DNA of 64,000 nt from Actinomyces gerencseriae DSM 6844 (GTDB lineage Bacteria > Actinomycetota > Actinomycetes > Actinomycetales > Actinomycetaceae). Under the pieces are notes generated by a model. The model made no database searches, was not told the origin of the DNA, and worked only from the letters and a program-made list of their open reading frames with translations. Each line of letters begins with the position of its first letter. Positions within the stretch are counted from its first letter, which is position 1. The DNA lies in assembly GCF_000429265.1 (NCBI RefSeq), contig NZ_AUBN01000009.1:186001-250000 (forward strand), in the 5' to 3' direction. A program made the position numbers and the translations under genes. Below, piece by piece: positions 16,377 to 24,137 of the stretch.

Positions 16377-17201
16377 GTGACCGCCCCCGTCTTCATCGTG
16401 AGTCCCGACGCGCTCGAGTCGATCGGTGGAGCCGGGGCCGCCCGCTCCGGCGACGTGCTGACGCTGACCGGCCCCGAGGCCCGTCACGCCGTGACGGTGC
16501 GCCGGTTGCGGACGGGGGAGCGCGCGGACCTGGTCGACGGCGAGGGCCTGCGACTGATGTGCGAGGTGGAGGCCATGGAGGCCGTGAACGGCGGGGCCGC
16601 CGGGGCCGGGCGCGGGAGTCGCCTGGTGGTGCGGGTGATCGAGCGCGTCGTCGAGCCGGCGGCGCCGCTGCGCCTGACCCTGGTGCAGGCCCTGGCCAAG
16701 GGCGGCCGTGACGAGCAGGCGGTGGAGACGGCCACGGAGGTCGGGGTCGGGGCCGTCGTGCCGTGGCGGGCTCAGCGGTGCGTGTCGGTGTGGAGGGGCG
16801 CGAGGGCCATCAGGGGGCGCGAGCGGTGGCGGGTGACGGCCCGGGAGGCCGCCAAGCAGGCCCGTCGCGCCCGGGTGCCGCAGGTGGAGGAGGTGCGGAC
16901 GACGCCGGGGCTGGCCGCGTGGACGTCGGGGGTCGTCGCGTCCGGGGGAGTGGTGCTGGTGCTCCACGAGGAGGCGACGACGCCCATCGGCGGGGTGGGA
17001 CTGCCGGAGCCGGATGGCGCGCGACCGCCGGTCCTCGCAGTCGTCGTCGGCCCGGAGGGCGGGATCGACGAGACGGAGACGGCGGCGCTTCGAAACGCCG
17101 GCGCGGTCACGGTGCGACTGGGCCCGCACGTCATGCGGACGGCGTCAGCCGGGCCGGTCGCGCTCGCGCTCCTGGCCCAGCGCGCAGGCCTGTGGGGCTG
17201 A
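16377..17201 (+). CDS. rsmE: 16S rRNA (uracil-1498-N3)-methyltransferase
   Basis: A 274-residue SPOUT-class methyltransferase that modifies U1498 of 16S rRNA. The N-terminal PUA-like part contains LTGPEARHAVTVRRLRTGE. The SPOUT knot carries LVQALAKGGRDEQAVETATEVGV, VVVGPEGGIDETE (SAM loop) and VRLGPHVMRTASAGPVALALL. The GTG start has TAGGCT 6 nt upstream. In most actinobacteria this gene follows dnaJ and precedes phoH; here about 25 kb of unrelated genes separate it from phoH. Confidence 0.92.
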   Translation: MTAPVFIVSPDALESIGGAGAARSGDVLTLTGPEARHAVTVRRLRTGERADLVDGEGLRLMCEVEAMEAVNGGAAGAGRGSRLVVRVIERVVEPAAPLRLTLVQALAKGGRDEQAVETATEVGVGAVVPWRAQRCVSVWRGARAIRGRERWRVTAREAAKQARRARVPQVEEVRTTPGLAAWTSGVVASGGVVLVLHEEATTPIGGVGLPEPDGARPPVLAVVVGPEGGIDETETAALRNAGAVTVRLGPHVMRTASAGPVALALLAQRAGLWG

Positions 17202-17561
17202 GGCTCCGGATCCGCGTCGGCGGCTCCGCCGCGTTCTCAGAGTCTTCACAGGCCGAGCGGGGGCTGGTATTCAGGTCCAGCGGGTTATATATGAGTCACC
17301 GCCGGACGGACGGGGTCGTGAGGGTTGGGGAACCCGGTGACCGGCCCCCTCCGAGGTGGCTCGGGGTTTAAGGGAGCCCCGGGTCGATCGTTCCGGCGAA
17401 GGAGGGAGTTCCCCCGATTCGGGAACACGGGAGCGGAGCCCCTCGATGACAAGGGCCCGCGGGCCGGGGAGACAACCCGGTACCGCGGGTCTCGTCGTAT
17501 TCGAGTGTGCGTGAGGGCATGCGAGGACATGTGAGGGCACTGCTGAATTCGTCGGTCCTGC
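17202..17561. other. Intergenic stretch with no recognised gene
   Basis: About 360 bp after rsmE. It has a small GC hairpin right after the rsmE stop (CGGCGG-CT-CCGCCG near 17218-17231) that might end transcription but lacks a T-run. Frames on both strands are short and lack family motifs. Composition is slightly less GC-rich than in the flanking genes. This is the left edge of the accessory region. Confidence 0.5.
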
Positions 17562-17590
17562 TTGTCGCGGCGGCGGCGCCCGACTAGTTT
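17562..17590 (+). promoter_or_regulatory. Leaderless promoter TTGTCG-N17-TAGTTT
   Basis: A -35 (TTGTCG, 17562-17567) and a -10 (TAGTTT, 17585-17590) are separated by 17 bp. The ATG at 17597 comes 6 nt after the -10, so the mRNA would start at the start codon. Confidence 0.6.
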
Positions 17591-17596
17591 TCGAGT

Positions 17597-18169
17597 ATGG
17601 CCTTTGAAGCTGTTCCTCCGCTCGTTCCGGGGCCGGCTTCTCCGCCGGTCCAGCCGTGGGCCAGGGCCGCGTGCTGGACGGCGTGCCTGTGCGCGCTGCC
17701 GTCGGCGGCTTGGCGAGTGGCCATGATGACCGGGGCGGATGCGGGCTTCGGTCGGGCGGACCTCTACCGCGGCAGCGCGGAGGGGACGGCCTACGTCGTG
17801 ACCCTGGAGCTCCTCCAGGTCGGCGCCGGGCTGCTCTGCCTGGGACTGTGCCAGTCGTGGGGCGAGAGGGCCCCGCGATGGGTGCCGGCCGCGGGTGGGA
17901 GGACGATCCCCCGTACGCTGCCCCTCCTCCTGGGCGGAGCGGGGAACCTGCTGCTCTACCTCATCATCTACCCGGTCGCCCTCCTCTTCGGACTGGCCCT
18001 CCTGAGCGAGCCGCCGTCCTGGACGCCCATCGAGGGCATGAGCGTCGGCCAGCGCACCGTCTTCTCCCTGTGCTATGCGCCCATGCTGCTGTGGCCCATC
18101 GCCCTGACGGTCGGGCTGGTCGGCTACTGGCGCAGGCACCGGCTCGGCGGCGCCCGGGCCCGCAGCTGA
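17597..18169 (+). CDS. Hypothetical four-span membrane protein
   Basis: A 190-residue protein with four hydrophobic stretches, at about residues 20-45, 65-90, 105-140 and 155-178, and a short basic C-terminus. I recognise no family. It lies alone at the edge of the accessory region, with its own leaderless-type promoter directly upstream. No ribosome-binding site is visible, in keeping with leaderless translation. Codon use is host-like (strong GC3), so the reading frame looks real. Confidence 0.65.
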   Translation: MAFEAVPPLVPGPASPPVQPWARAACWTACLCALPSAAWRVAMMTGADAGFGRADLYRGSAEGTAYVVTLELLQVGAGLLCLGLCQSWGERAPRWVPAAGGRTIPRTLPLLLGGAGNLLLYLIIYPVALLFGLALLSEPPSWTPIEGMSVGQRTVFSLCYAPMLLWPIALTVGLVGYWRRHRLGGARARS

Positions 18170-18414
18170 GGCGCCGCGCCGCCGTTCGGCCGCTGCGCCT
18201 CCATGGGGCGCCCGTGCCGGGGGCTCGGAGCGGCGCGGTGCCCCGGCTCCAGCGGCGCGTCACTGGCCTGAGTAGCGTCCTGCACTCCGGTCACTCGACC
18301 TCGTCGCCCTTGAAGGGGACCCAACCGGCCGACTGCACGTTCTCGGACAAGCCTGGTGCAAATATTTCGGCGGACAATTGATCCATTCATGTTCCGATTA
18401 AGGAGAACGCGATT

Positions 18415-19338
18415 GTGTCCGACCAATCCGACTATGTGACGATGGAATCCTTGGCGGTCGCCTATCCGGGCCGTGCGGACCCCGTTCTCCGGGGCGTCGA
18501 TCTGACGGTGGAACGCGGCCGGATTCGTGGGCTGCTCGGCCGGAACGGTGCCGGCAAGTCGACGCTGATGCACTGCCTGCTCGGCCTCCTGCCGATCAGC
18601 GCGGGCACCGTGGAGCGCGCCCCCGGCGTCAGAATCGGGTGGTGCGCGCAGAAGCTCGTCATCGACTGGTTCCTGAACGTTCAGGACAACGTGCTGCTCG
18701 GAGCCCGGCTCCGCGGTCTCAGCGGCCGGGAGGCCAGGGCGGCGGCGTCCGATGCTCTGGCGGCCGTCGAGCTGAGCGACAAGGCGACGAGGGGCCCGAG
18801 GAGCTGTCCGGCGGCGAGCAGCAGCGCCTCATGATCGCCCGCACCCTCGCCTACGCGCCGGACGTCTACGTCCTGGACGAGCCCTTCGTCGGTCTCGACG
18901 CGCTCGCCAAGGAGAGTCTGATGAGTCGGCTGCGCGAGCGCGCCGACGCCGGAGCGAGCGTGCTAGTCAGCTCGCACGAGCTCGACGTCCTGGGCGGGGA
19001 TATGCACGACGTCACGCTGCTCGACGGGGGGGCGCATCGTCTTCGACGGCGGGCAGGAGGAGTTCCTCACGCACTTCGTGCCGCAGGACACCGTCGTGCT
19101 CACCCTGCGCCGGCCCGCGGACGGGGAGCTGCGTCGAGCGCTGGGCGACGTCGTCGCACGTGCCGACGGAGCGACGCTGGAGATGCGCATCGGCCGAGGC
19201 GAACCGATCGGGGACCTGCTGGCCCGGGTGGTGTCCGGCGCCGACGTGCTCGACATGACCAGAAGCAGTGCGACCCTGAACGGCGCCATTCGCACGGCTT
19301 ACGCTCGATCCGCTGCCGCAGATGAGGAGAATTCGTGA
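18415..19338 (+). pseudogene. ABC transporter ATP-binding protein, interrupted by two frameshifts
   Basis: The three pieces together make a normal ABC ATPase of about 307 residues. Piece 1 (from the GTG at 18415, ribosome-binding site AAGGAG 9 nt upstream) has Walker [10 protein letters not shown]. Piece 2, in another frame, has the signature LSGGEQQ, Walker B VYVLDEPFVGLD and the H-loop SSHELD. Piece 3 returns to the first frame and has the C-terminal tail. The first break, near 18785-18802, loses one base (or gains two) just before the signature. The second lies in a run of seven Gs (about 19025-19031); six Gs would restore the frame. The net shift is zero. This may be a true pseudogene, or two sequencing errors. 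Its stop overlaps the permease start. Confidence 0.8.
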
Positions 19339-19991
19339 TGACCAACGTTCTGAGGGGCGCCGTCCTCACCGCGGAGTTCGAGATCAAGGCCGCGGACCTT
19401 CTCACTCCCGGGGGCTTCGCGCGGTTGATCGCCGAGCCCGTTTTCTACAGCGCATTCGTCGTCACCGCCCTGTCGTCCCGCGGAGGCGGCGTGGATGTCG
19501 ATCTCGTCGGTTTTCTGACCATCGGCGTGATCGGCATTCAGTACGTGCGGATGATGACGCAGGTCATCTACCGCTGGACACTCGAGCGCAAGTGGTCACT
19601 GGGCGGCCTCAAGCTCAGCTCCGGGGTGCCGCGGCTGGGGTACTACGCGGGAGGGGGGATGCTGCTGTGCGGCCTCTTCTGGTCCGCGCTGGGCTGCGTG
19701 CTGACCGCGATCATCAGGTCCTACAGGACCCGTGACTTCGTTGTGGCGATGATGCTGACGCCCTTGATGTTCAGCGCTCCCACGCTGTACTCGCTGGATC
19801 AGGTTCCGGTGTTCCTGCGCGCCGTAGCACGACTGAACCCGTTGACCTACCAGCTGCATTTCCTGAGGTCCGCCGCCAACGGCGAGTGGGTGACGAGCGG
19901 ACTCCTCGTCGTTCTCTCCCTGACGCTGATCATGGTCTGCATCGGATACGTCAGCACGGGCCGGATGCGCACCGTGTCGAACGACGGGTGA
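19335..19991 (+). CDS. ABC-2 type transporter permease
   Basis: A 218-residue integral membrane protein with about six hydrophobic segments, typical of small ABC-2 export permeases. The segment MLTPLMFSAPTLYSLDQVP followed by RLNPLTYQLHFLRS is the usual late ABC-2 motif before the last span. It begins with GTG at 19335 (or ATG at 19338), overlapping the stop of the broken ATPase gene by 4 nt, so the two form an exporter operon. Without a functional ATPase it may be inactive. The substrate is unknown. The nearby CPBP protease hints at a peptide export/immunity role, which is weak inference. Confidence 0.75.
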   Translation: MMTNVLRGAVLTAEFEIKAADLLTPGGFARLIAEPVFYSAFVVTALSSRGGGVDVDLVGFLTIGVIGIQYVRMMTQVIYRWTLERKWSLGGLKLSSGVPRLGYYAGGGMLLCGLFWSALGCVLTAIIRSYRTRDFVVAMMLTPLMFSAPTLYSLDQVPVFLRAVARLNPLTYQLHFLRSAANGEWVTSGLLVVLSLTLIMVCIGYVSTGRMRTVSNDG

Positions 19992-20021
19992 TCGGGCGGA
20001 GCGCACCGCTCCGCTCCCGCC

Positions 20022-20945
20022 TCAGTCCTCGCCGGCCCTCACGACGATGCGATGACCGCCCAGCAGCGCCACGGCCACCACCGCGAACATGACGATAGCG
20101 GGAATGCCCACGATGCTGGAGGTGACCGGGTTCCAGGAATCGCCCACGGCGACCAGGACGAGGGGCATGGTTCCGTAGGCGTTGAGCGTCCCGTGGGCGA
20201 CGGCCGCCGGCAGGACGCTCCCCGACCTCGTCCGCAGCCACGCCAGCACGCAGCCGAAGGCCACGCAGCAGACGGTGAACAGGGCGATGCCGGGTAGCGG
20301 CGGGATCTGATTGTTGTACTCGTACCCCATGGCGATCAGGGGCGCATGCCACAGTCCCCACACGACCCCGGTGAGCAGCACGGCGCGCGTCGCACCGAGC
20401 GGAGCCAGCGCGGACAGGAGCCAGCCCCTCCACCCGGTCTCCTCACCGAGCGCCACAGCGGCATTGATCGTGCAGCCGGCCACAAGGGACTCGATCGGGA
20501 GGAGGGCCAGGAGGACGCCCGCGGGCGGAAGCGGCTTCGAGGAGTTCGTGTTCAACGCCGAGATCCTCGCCATCAGCCCGGGCAGGGTCCAGTCCGGCCG
20601 CATCCACCCGGCGGCGACCGCCACCGCCAGGCAGGCGGCGCTGACGGCCACGACCAGCGCGGCTCCGATCAGCGCCGACGTCAGAACCCGGCCCCGGCCG
20701 CCCGGCGCAGGCCGCCGGAGCCCGACGGCCCGCAGCCAGGGCTCTCCGGTGACGAAGCGGCAGACCACCCACGAGGCCAGAGCGGGGGAGAACATGCGAA
20801 CGGTGAGGAGCGCATAGGACAAGGGCGTGCCCAGGCCGCCCGTCAGGGCGCAGACCGCGTCCAGCGCGAAGGCGGCCCCCATGGCGACCGCGACGAACAG
20901 GCCGACCGCCCGCCATCGCACAGACTGAAGGGCGAGTGTATCCAT
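20022..20945 (-). CDS. CPBP-family intramembrane glutamic endopeptidase
   Basis: A 307-residue membrane protein with about eight spans and the three CPBP (Abi/Rce1-like) active-site motifs: GEETGWRGW (EExxR), VWGLWHAP (WxxxH region) and AHGTLNAYG (HxxxN). Bacterial members cleave peptides within the membrane, and some give immunity to self-made bacteriocins. The ATG at 20945 is preceded by a full AGGAGG ribosome-binding site (complement at 20953-20958). It converges on the ABC permease, with stops 30 bp apart, and diverges from the gene at 21165. Confidence 0.85.
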   Translation of the reverse strand: MDTLALQSVRWRAVGLFVAVAMGAAFALDAVCALTGGLGTPLSYALLTVRMFSPALASWVVCRFVTGEPWLRAVGLRRPAPGGRGRVLTSALIGAALVVAVSAACLAVAVAAGWMRPDWTLPGLMARISALNTNSSKPLPPAGVLLALLPIESLVAGCTINAAVALGEETGWRGWLLSALAPLGATRAVLLTGVVWGLWHAPLIAMGYEYNNQIPPLPGIALFTVCCVAFGCVLAWLRTRSGSVLPAAVAHGTLNAYGTMPLVLVAVGDSWNPVTSSIVGIPAIVMFAVVAVALLGGHRIVVRAGED

Positions 20946-21061
20946 GCAGGGCACCTCCTGCGCACCTGGGCTAGGGACGACATCGACGGTCACTCTAGTC
21001 GCAGGACGGTCCCGGGGTGCGGGTGGAGCCTTTGGTCTCATCACTGTGAGACGTAGTGCGG

Positions 21062-21150
21062 GAAGGGCCCCGGGGCATGCGGGACGGAGCGCGTACGACA
21101 CTCAATCGTCGTAGCCCGCGGCGAAGGGCCCCGGGGCATGCGGGACGGAG
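21062..21150 (+). repeat. 28-bp direct repeat pair upstream of the gene at 21165
   Basis: Identical copies at 21062-21089 and 21123-21150, 61 bp apart start to start. Each contains GGGCCCCGGGGCATGC, with the palindromes GGGCCC and CCCCGGGG. The second copy ends 2 bp before the -10 hexamer of the next gene, so it occupies the promoter and could bind a regulator. The pair lies in the divergent gap between the CPBP gene and the gene at 21165. Confidence 0.9.
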
Positions 21151-21152
21151 GC

Positions 21153-21158
21153 TAGGAT
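21153..21158 (+). promoter_or_regulatory. -10 element TAGGAT, leaderless promoter
   Basis: TAGGAT ends exactly 6 nt before the ATG at 21165. The -35 region falls inside the second 28-bp repeat and shows no consensus. Confidence 0.55.
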
Positions 21159-21164
21159 GCGGCC

Positions 21165-21725
21165 ATGTCGAATCTCCCTGCGCTTCGTCTGCCCCGCAAG
21201 AAGGCGCGATCGATCTTCCAGATCGTCGGGTCGGCCGGCTTCGTGCTCATCAGCCTCGTGCTGATCGTCATCGGCCTGGCGTCGAGGTCCCTCGACGCCC
21301 AGGCCGTGGTCTTCGTGGTGGCAGGGCTCCTGGGGGTTGTCGTCTTCGGCTTCTTCGCCTTCCTGAGCCTGCGCACACTGGCCCGCCCGGCCCTGATCGT
21401 CGACGACCAGGGCATCTGGGACAACACCTCGGGGCTGTCGATCGGCTTCATCCCATGGGAGCAGACGCTCGGCTTCCGGCCGATGCGGGTGATGCTCAAT
21501 GACCTCGTGGCGGTCTTCTGGGCGGACGAGCGATGGGCGTGGGACCACATGGGGCTGATGTCCCGGTGGCTGAATCGGGTCAATCGGGGCGTCACGCCCG
21601 TCGGCCCGATCAGCGCGGACTTCCTCGAGGTGACCGGCCCGCAGCTCGCCCTCATGCTCCTCGCGCAGCGGCGCCAGCGTCGCCCGGAGCTGTCCGAGGT
21701 CCCCGGCATGCCCCCGACGCCGTGA
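21165..21725 (+). CDS. Two-span membrane protein with PH-like tail (STM3941-like)
   Basis: A 186-residue protein. Two hydrophobic spans at about residues 20-40 and 46-66 are followed by a soluble region with LIVDDQGIWDNTSGLSIGFIPWEQTLGF. This layout resembles the small STM3941-type family, in which a two-helix anchor precedes a PH-like domain. The function is unknown. It is expressed from a leaderless-type promoter behind a 28-bp direct repeat. The TetR-family gene starts about 90 bp later on the same strand. Confidence 0.6.
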   Translation: MSNLPALRLPRKKARSIFQIVGSAGFVLISLVLIVIGLASRSLDAQAVVFVVAGLLGVVVFGFFAFLSLRTLARPALIVDDQGIWDNTSGLSIGFIPWEQTLGFRPMRVMLNDLVAVFWADERWAWDHMGLMSRWLNRVNRGVTPVGPISADFLEVTGPQLALMLLAQRRQRRPELSEVPGMPPTP

Positions 21726-21816
21726 CGGCTGCGATGACTGCCATGACTATGACGACGGCCATGACAACGCGGCCGATCGCGGCGGCCCTCTCCTCCCGCC
21801 GGTCGGGCCCCGTGGG

Positions 21817-22425
21817 ATGACCCCGCGCGGACGCCGGCCCGCGGGCAGCCCGGACGCGCGCGAGGCGATCCTCACCGCGGCGCGCACGGCCTTCGCCCGC
21901 GACGGCTACCGGACCTCCCTGCGCGGCATCGCCCGCGATGCCGGTGTGGATCCCGCCCTCGTGCACCACTACTTCCCCGAGCGCGCCCGACTCTTCACCG
22001 CCGCCGTCCTGGCCACGCCGGAGGGGCGCGAGCTGGATGCCTCCGTACTGATCGACGGCGTGCTCAATCTTCCCGACTCCAGGCAGGGCGAGGCCCTGGT
22101 CCGGGTGTTCGTCACCCAGTGGGATGAGTGGGATGCGGAGGGGGAGCGATTCGCCGCGACCGTCCGCGTCGTGCTCGAGGACGGCGCGGTCGCGGCGCGA
22201 GTCCGCGACATGATCGTCGCGGGCCTGGTGACCCCGGTGGTGGCGCGCATAGCCCCCGATCGGGCGGACCTGCGGGCGCAGCTGGTCGCCAGTCAGCTGA
22301 TCGGCCTGGGAATGGCGCGGTGGGTCTCGCGGCTGGAGGCCGTTCGCGCCGCGGACGCGGACGCGCTGGCGGCCGCCGTCGGGCCGACCATCCAGCGCTA
22401 CATGACCGGCGACCTGACCCGCTGA
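21817..22425 (+). CDS. TetR/AcrR-family transcriptional regulator
   Basis: A 202-residue regulator. The N-terminal helix-turn-helix domain is clear (REAILTAARTAFARDGY, then SLRGIARDAGVDPALVHHYFPERARLF, residues 14-58). The C-terminal domain resembles actinobacterial TetR regulators that control neighbouring ABC exporters. A perfect 16-bp palindrome overlaps the promoter and start of the ABC operon 63 bp downstream, which makes this protein the likely repressor of that exporter. The ligand is probably an exported compound. The ATG at 21817 begins MTPRGRRPAG. Confidence 0.85.
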   Translation: MTPRGRRPAGSPDAREAILTAARTAFARDGYRTSLRGIARDAGVDPALVHHYFPERARLFTAAVLATPEGRELDASVLIDGVLNLPDSRQGEALVRVFVTQWDEWDAEGERFAATVRVVLEDGAVAARVRDMIVAGLVTPVVARIAPDRADLRAQLVASQLIGLGMARWVSRLEAVRAADADALAAAVGPTIQRYMTGDLTR

Positions 22426-22483
22426 GCCCGCTGCGAGACGGTGCCCGTGAGCACCGCTCTTGAAGGGGCGGCGCTCCACGCCA

Positions 22484-22503
22484 TATATTCATCATATGAT
22501 GAA
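22484..22503 (+). promoter_or_regulatory. TATATT -10 and 16-bp palindromic TetR-type operator over the start codon
   Basis: TATATT (22484-22489) stands 6 nt before the ATG at 22496, a leaderless layout. The perfect palindrome TTCATCATATGATGAA (22488-22503) spans the end of the -10 and the start codon. A TetR-family dimer bound here would block transcription initiation. It is also the most AT-rich stretch for hundreds of bases. Confidence 0.75.
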
Positions 22504-23332
22504 AAACCTGGGCGCGTCCCCGCCCGCCACCGCGTCGGCTCCGGGGGGCGAGGGGGCCTCGGACGGATGCGCGTCCGTTCCCCCGTCCTCCGACTCGTCC
22601 TCGTCCGCCTCGCCCGCGGCGGTTCACGTCTGCGGGCTGCGCGTGAGGCGCGGCGGCCGCCCGATCCTCCACGGGCTGTCCTTCGACCTGCCCACCGGCA
22701 CCATCACCGGTCTCCTCGGTCCCTCCGGATGCGGCAAGACCACGCTCATGCGAGTCCTCGTCGGTGTTCAGCGCTACGACGGCGAGGTCCGCGTCCTCGG
22801 CGCCGACCCCGGCGCGCCCGCTGTTCGGGACCGCGTCGGCTACGTCACCCAGGAGGCCGCCGTCTACAAGGACCTCACCGCCCGCCAGAACCTGCGCTAC
22901 TTCGCCGCACTGGCCGGGACCCGAGCCCGCAATATCGATGAGGTCCTGGAGACGGTGGGCCTGACGCCCATGGCCGACCGCGTGGTCGGCACATACTCCG
23001 GCGGCGAGGCCAACCGGGTCTCCCTGGCCTGCGCCCTGGTCGCCGGTCCCGAGGTCCTCGTCCTCGACGAGCCCACCGTCGGCCTCGACCCCCTGACCCG
23101 CGAGGACCTGTGGGCCACCTTCCACTCCCTGGCCGAACGGGGCATCACCCTCGTGGTCTCCAGCCACGTCATGGACGAGGCCTTCCGCTGCGACTCCGTC
23201 CTGCTCATGCGGGACGGGAGCCTGCTGGCCACCACCACCGCCCCCGCGCTCCTGGAGCGCACCGGGGCCGCGACCCTCGACGAGGCCTTCCTCGCCGTCA
23301 TCCGCAAGACCGAGGAGGACCCCGTCCGATGA
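22496..23332 (+). CDS. ABC transporter ATP-binding protein (drug-exporter type)
   Basis: A 278-residue ATPase subunit. Walker A GPSGCGKTT, Q-loop VTQEAAVYKDLTARQNLRYF, signature YSGGEANRVSLACAL (LSGGQ replaced by YSGGE), Walker B VLVLDEPTVGLD and H-loop SSHVMDEA are all present. The first 45 residues are a low-complexity Ala/Pro/Ser tail before the ATPase. The ATG at 22496 (MMKNLG) sits inside the palindromic operator; an upstream TTG at 22460 is unlikely because it would lie before the -10. The stop overlaps the permease ATG (ATGA), so the pair forms one exporter, probably repressed by the adjacent TetR protein. Confidence 0.88.
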   Translation: MMKNLGASPPATASAPGGEGASDGCASVPPSSDSSSSASPAAVHVCGLRVRRGGRPILHGLSFDLPTGTITGLLGPSGCGKTTLMRVLVGVQRYDGEVRVLGADPGAPAVRDRVGYVTQEAAVYKDLTARQNLRYFAALAGTRARNIDEVLETVGLTPMADRVVGTYSGGEANRVSLACALVAGPEVLVLDEPTVGLDPLTREDLWATFHSLAERGITLVVSSHVMDEAFRCDSVLLMRDGSLLATTTAPALLERTGAATLDEAFLAVIRKTEEDPVR

Positions 23333-24075
23333 ACGCCCGCACCTACGCGGCCACCGTCCGTCGCGTGCTGGCGCAGCTGGTCGCCGACCGGCGCACGCTC
23401 GCGCTCATTCTGGCCGTGCCCACGGCCCTGCTCACCCTGCTGTACTTCGTCTACCGCGACTACCCCGGCGCCGCGGCGCTGTTCAATCACGTCGCCGTCT
23501 CCATGATGGCGATGCTCCCCATGATCGTCATGTTCCTCGTCACGAGCGTCACCATGCTGCGCGAGCGCGGCTCCGGGACGCTGGAGCGCCTGTGGACAAC
23601 GCCCCTGCACCGAGCCGATCTCCTTCTCGGCTACGCCACCGCCTTCACGGCCATCGCCGTGGGCCAGTCCCTCATCCTGTGCGCGGTGGCCGCCTGGTTC
23701 CTCGACGTCGCGATCGCCGCCTCCTGGGCCTGGGTCATCCTGACGGCACTCATCGACGCCTTCCTCGGCGTCGCCATGGGACTGTTCGTCTCGGCGTTCG
23801 CCCGCACCGAGTTCCAGGCCGTCCAGTTCATGCCCGTGGTCATCGGCCCGCAGATCTTCCTGTGCGGGCTGCTCGTCGCCCGCGACCAGCTTCCCCGCGC
23901 CCTCGAGCTGTGCAGCAACGTCCTGCCGATGAGCTGGGCCGTGGACGCCGTCGGCGAGCTCACCGTGAGCACGACGCCCACGGCTGACTTCGCCGCGGAC
24001 GTGGGCCTCCTGGCGGCCGCCGGTCTCGCGGTCCTCACCATCGCCGCCCTGACCGTGCCGCGCCGGACCCGGTAG
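23329..24075 (+). CDS. ABC-2 type (DrrB-like) export permease
   Basis: A 248-residue membrane protein with six spans. The stretch MLRERGSGTLERLWTTPLHRADLLLGY (in two halves around residue 80) is the conserved cytoplasmic loop of ABC-2/DrrB permeases, and QFMPVVIGPQIFLCGLL plus LPMSWAVDAV are typical of the C-terminal half. It pairs with the ATPase directly upstream through a 4-nt ATGA overlap. Export of drugs or lipid-like compounds is inferred from the family; the substrate is unknown. Confidence 0.85.
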   Translation: MNARTYAATVRRVLAQLVADRRTLALILAVPTALLTLLYFVYRDYPGAAALFNHVAVSMMAMLPMIVMFLVTSVTMLRERGSGTLERLWTTPLHRADLLLGYATAFTAIAVGQSLILCAVAAWFLDVAIAASWAWVILTALIDAFLGVAMGLFVSAFARTEFQAVQFMPVVIGPQIFLCGLLVARDQLPRALELCSNVLPMSWAVDAVGELTVSTTPTADFAADVGLLAAAGLAVLTIAALTVPRRTR

Positions 24076-24125
24076 GGGGACTTCGTCCCTCCTCCCGGGG
24101 CCTGTCTCGGGCGGCTGACGGACAT

Positions 24126-24131
24126 TAGGAT
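24126..24131 (+). promoter_or_regulatory. -10 element TAGGAT, leaderless promoter for the DMT transporter
   Basis: TAGGAT ends exactly 6 nt before the ATG at 24138. No clear -35. Confidence 0.55.
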
Positions 24132-24137
24132 CGCCTT

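Noticed and set aside
15504-17129. YggS protein extended to 541 residues
   Set aside because: Everything upstream of 16322 is antisense to rsmE; the ATG at 16322 has its own -10.
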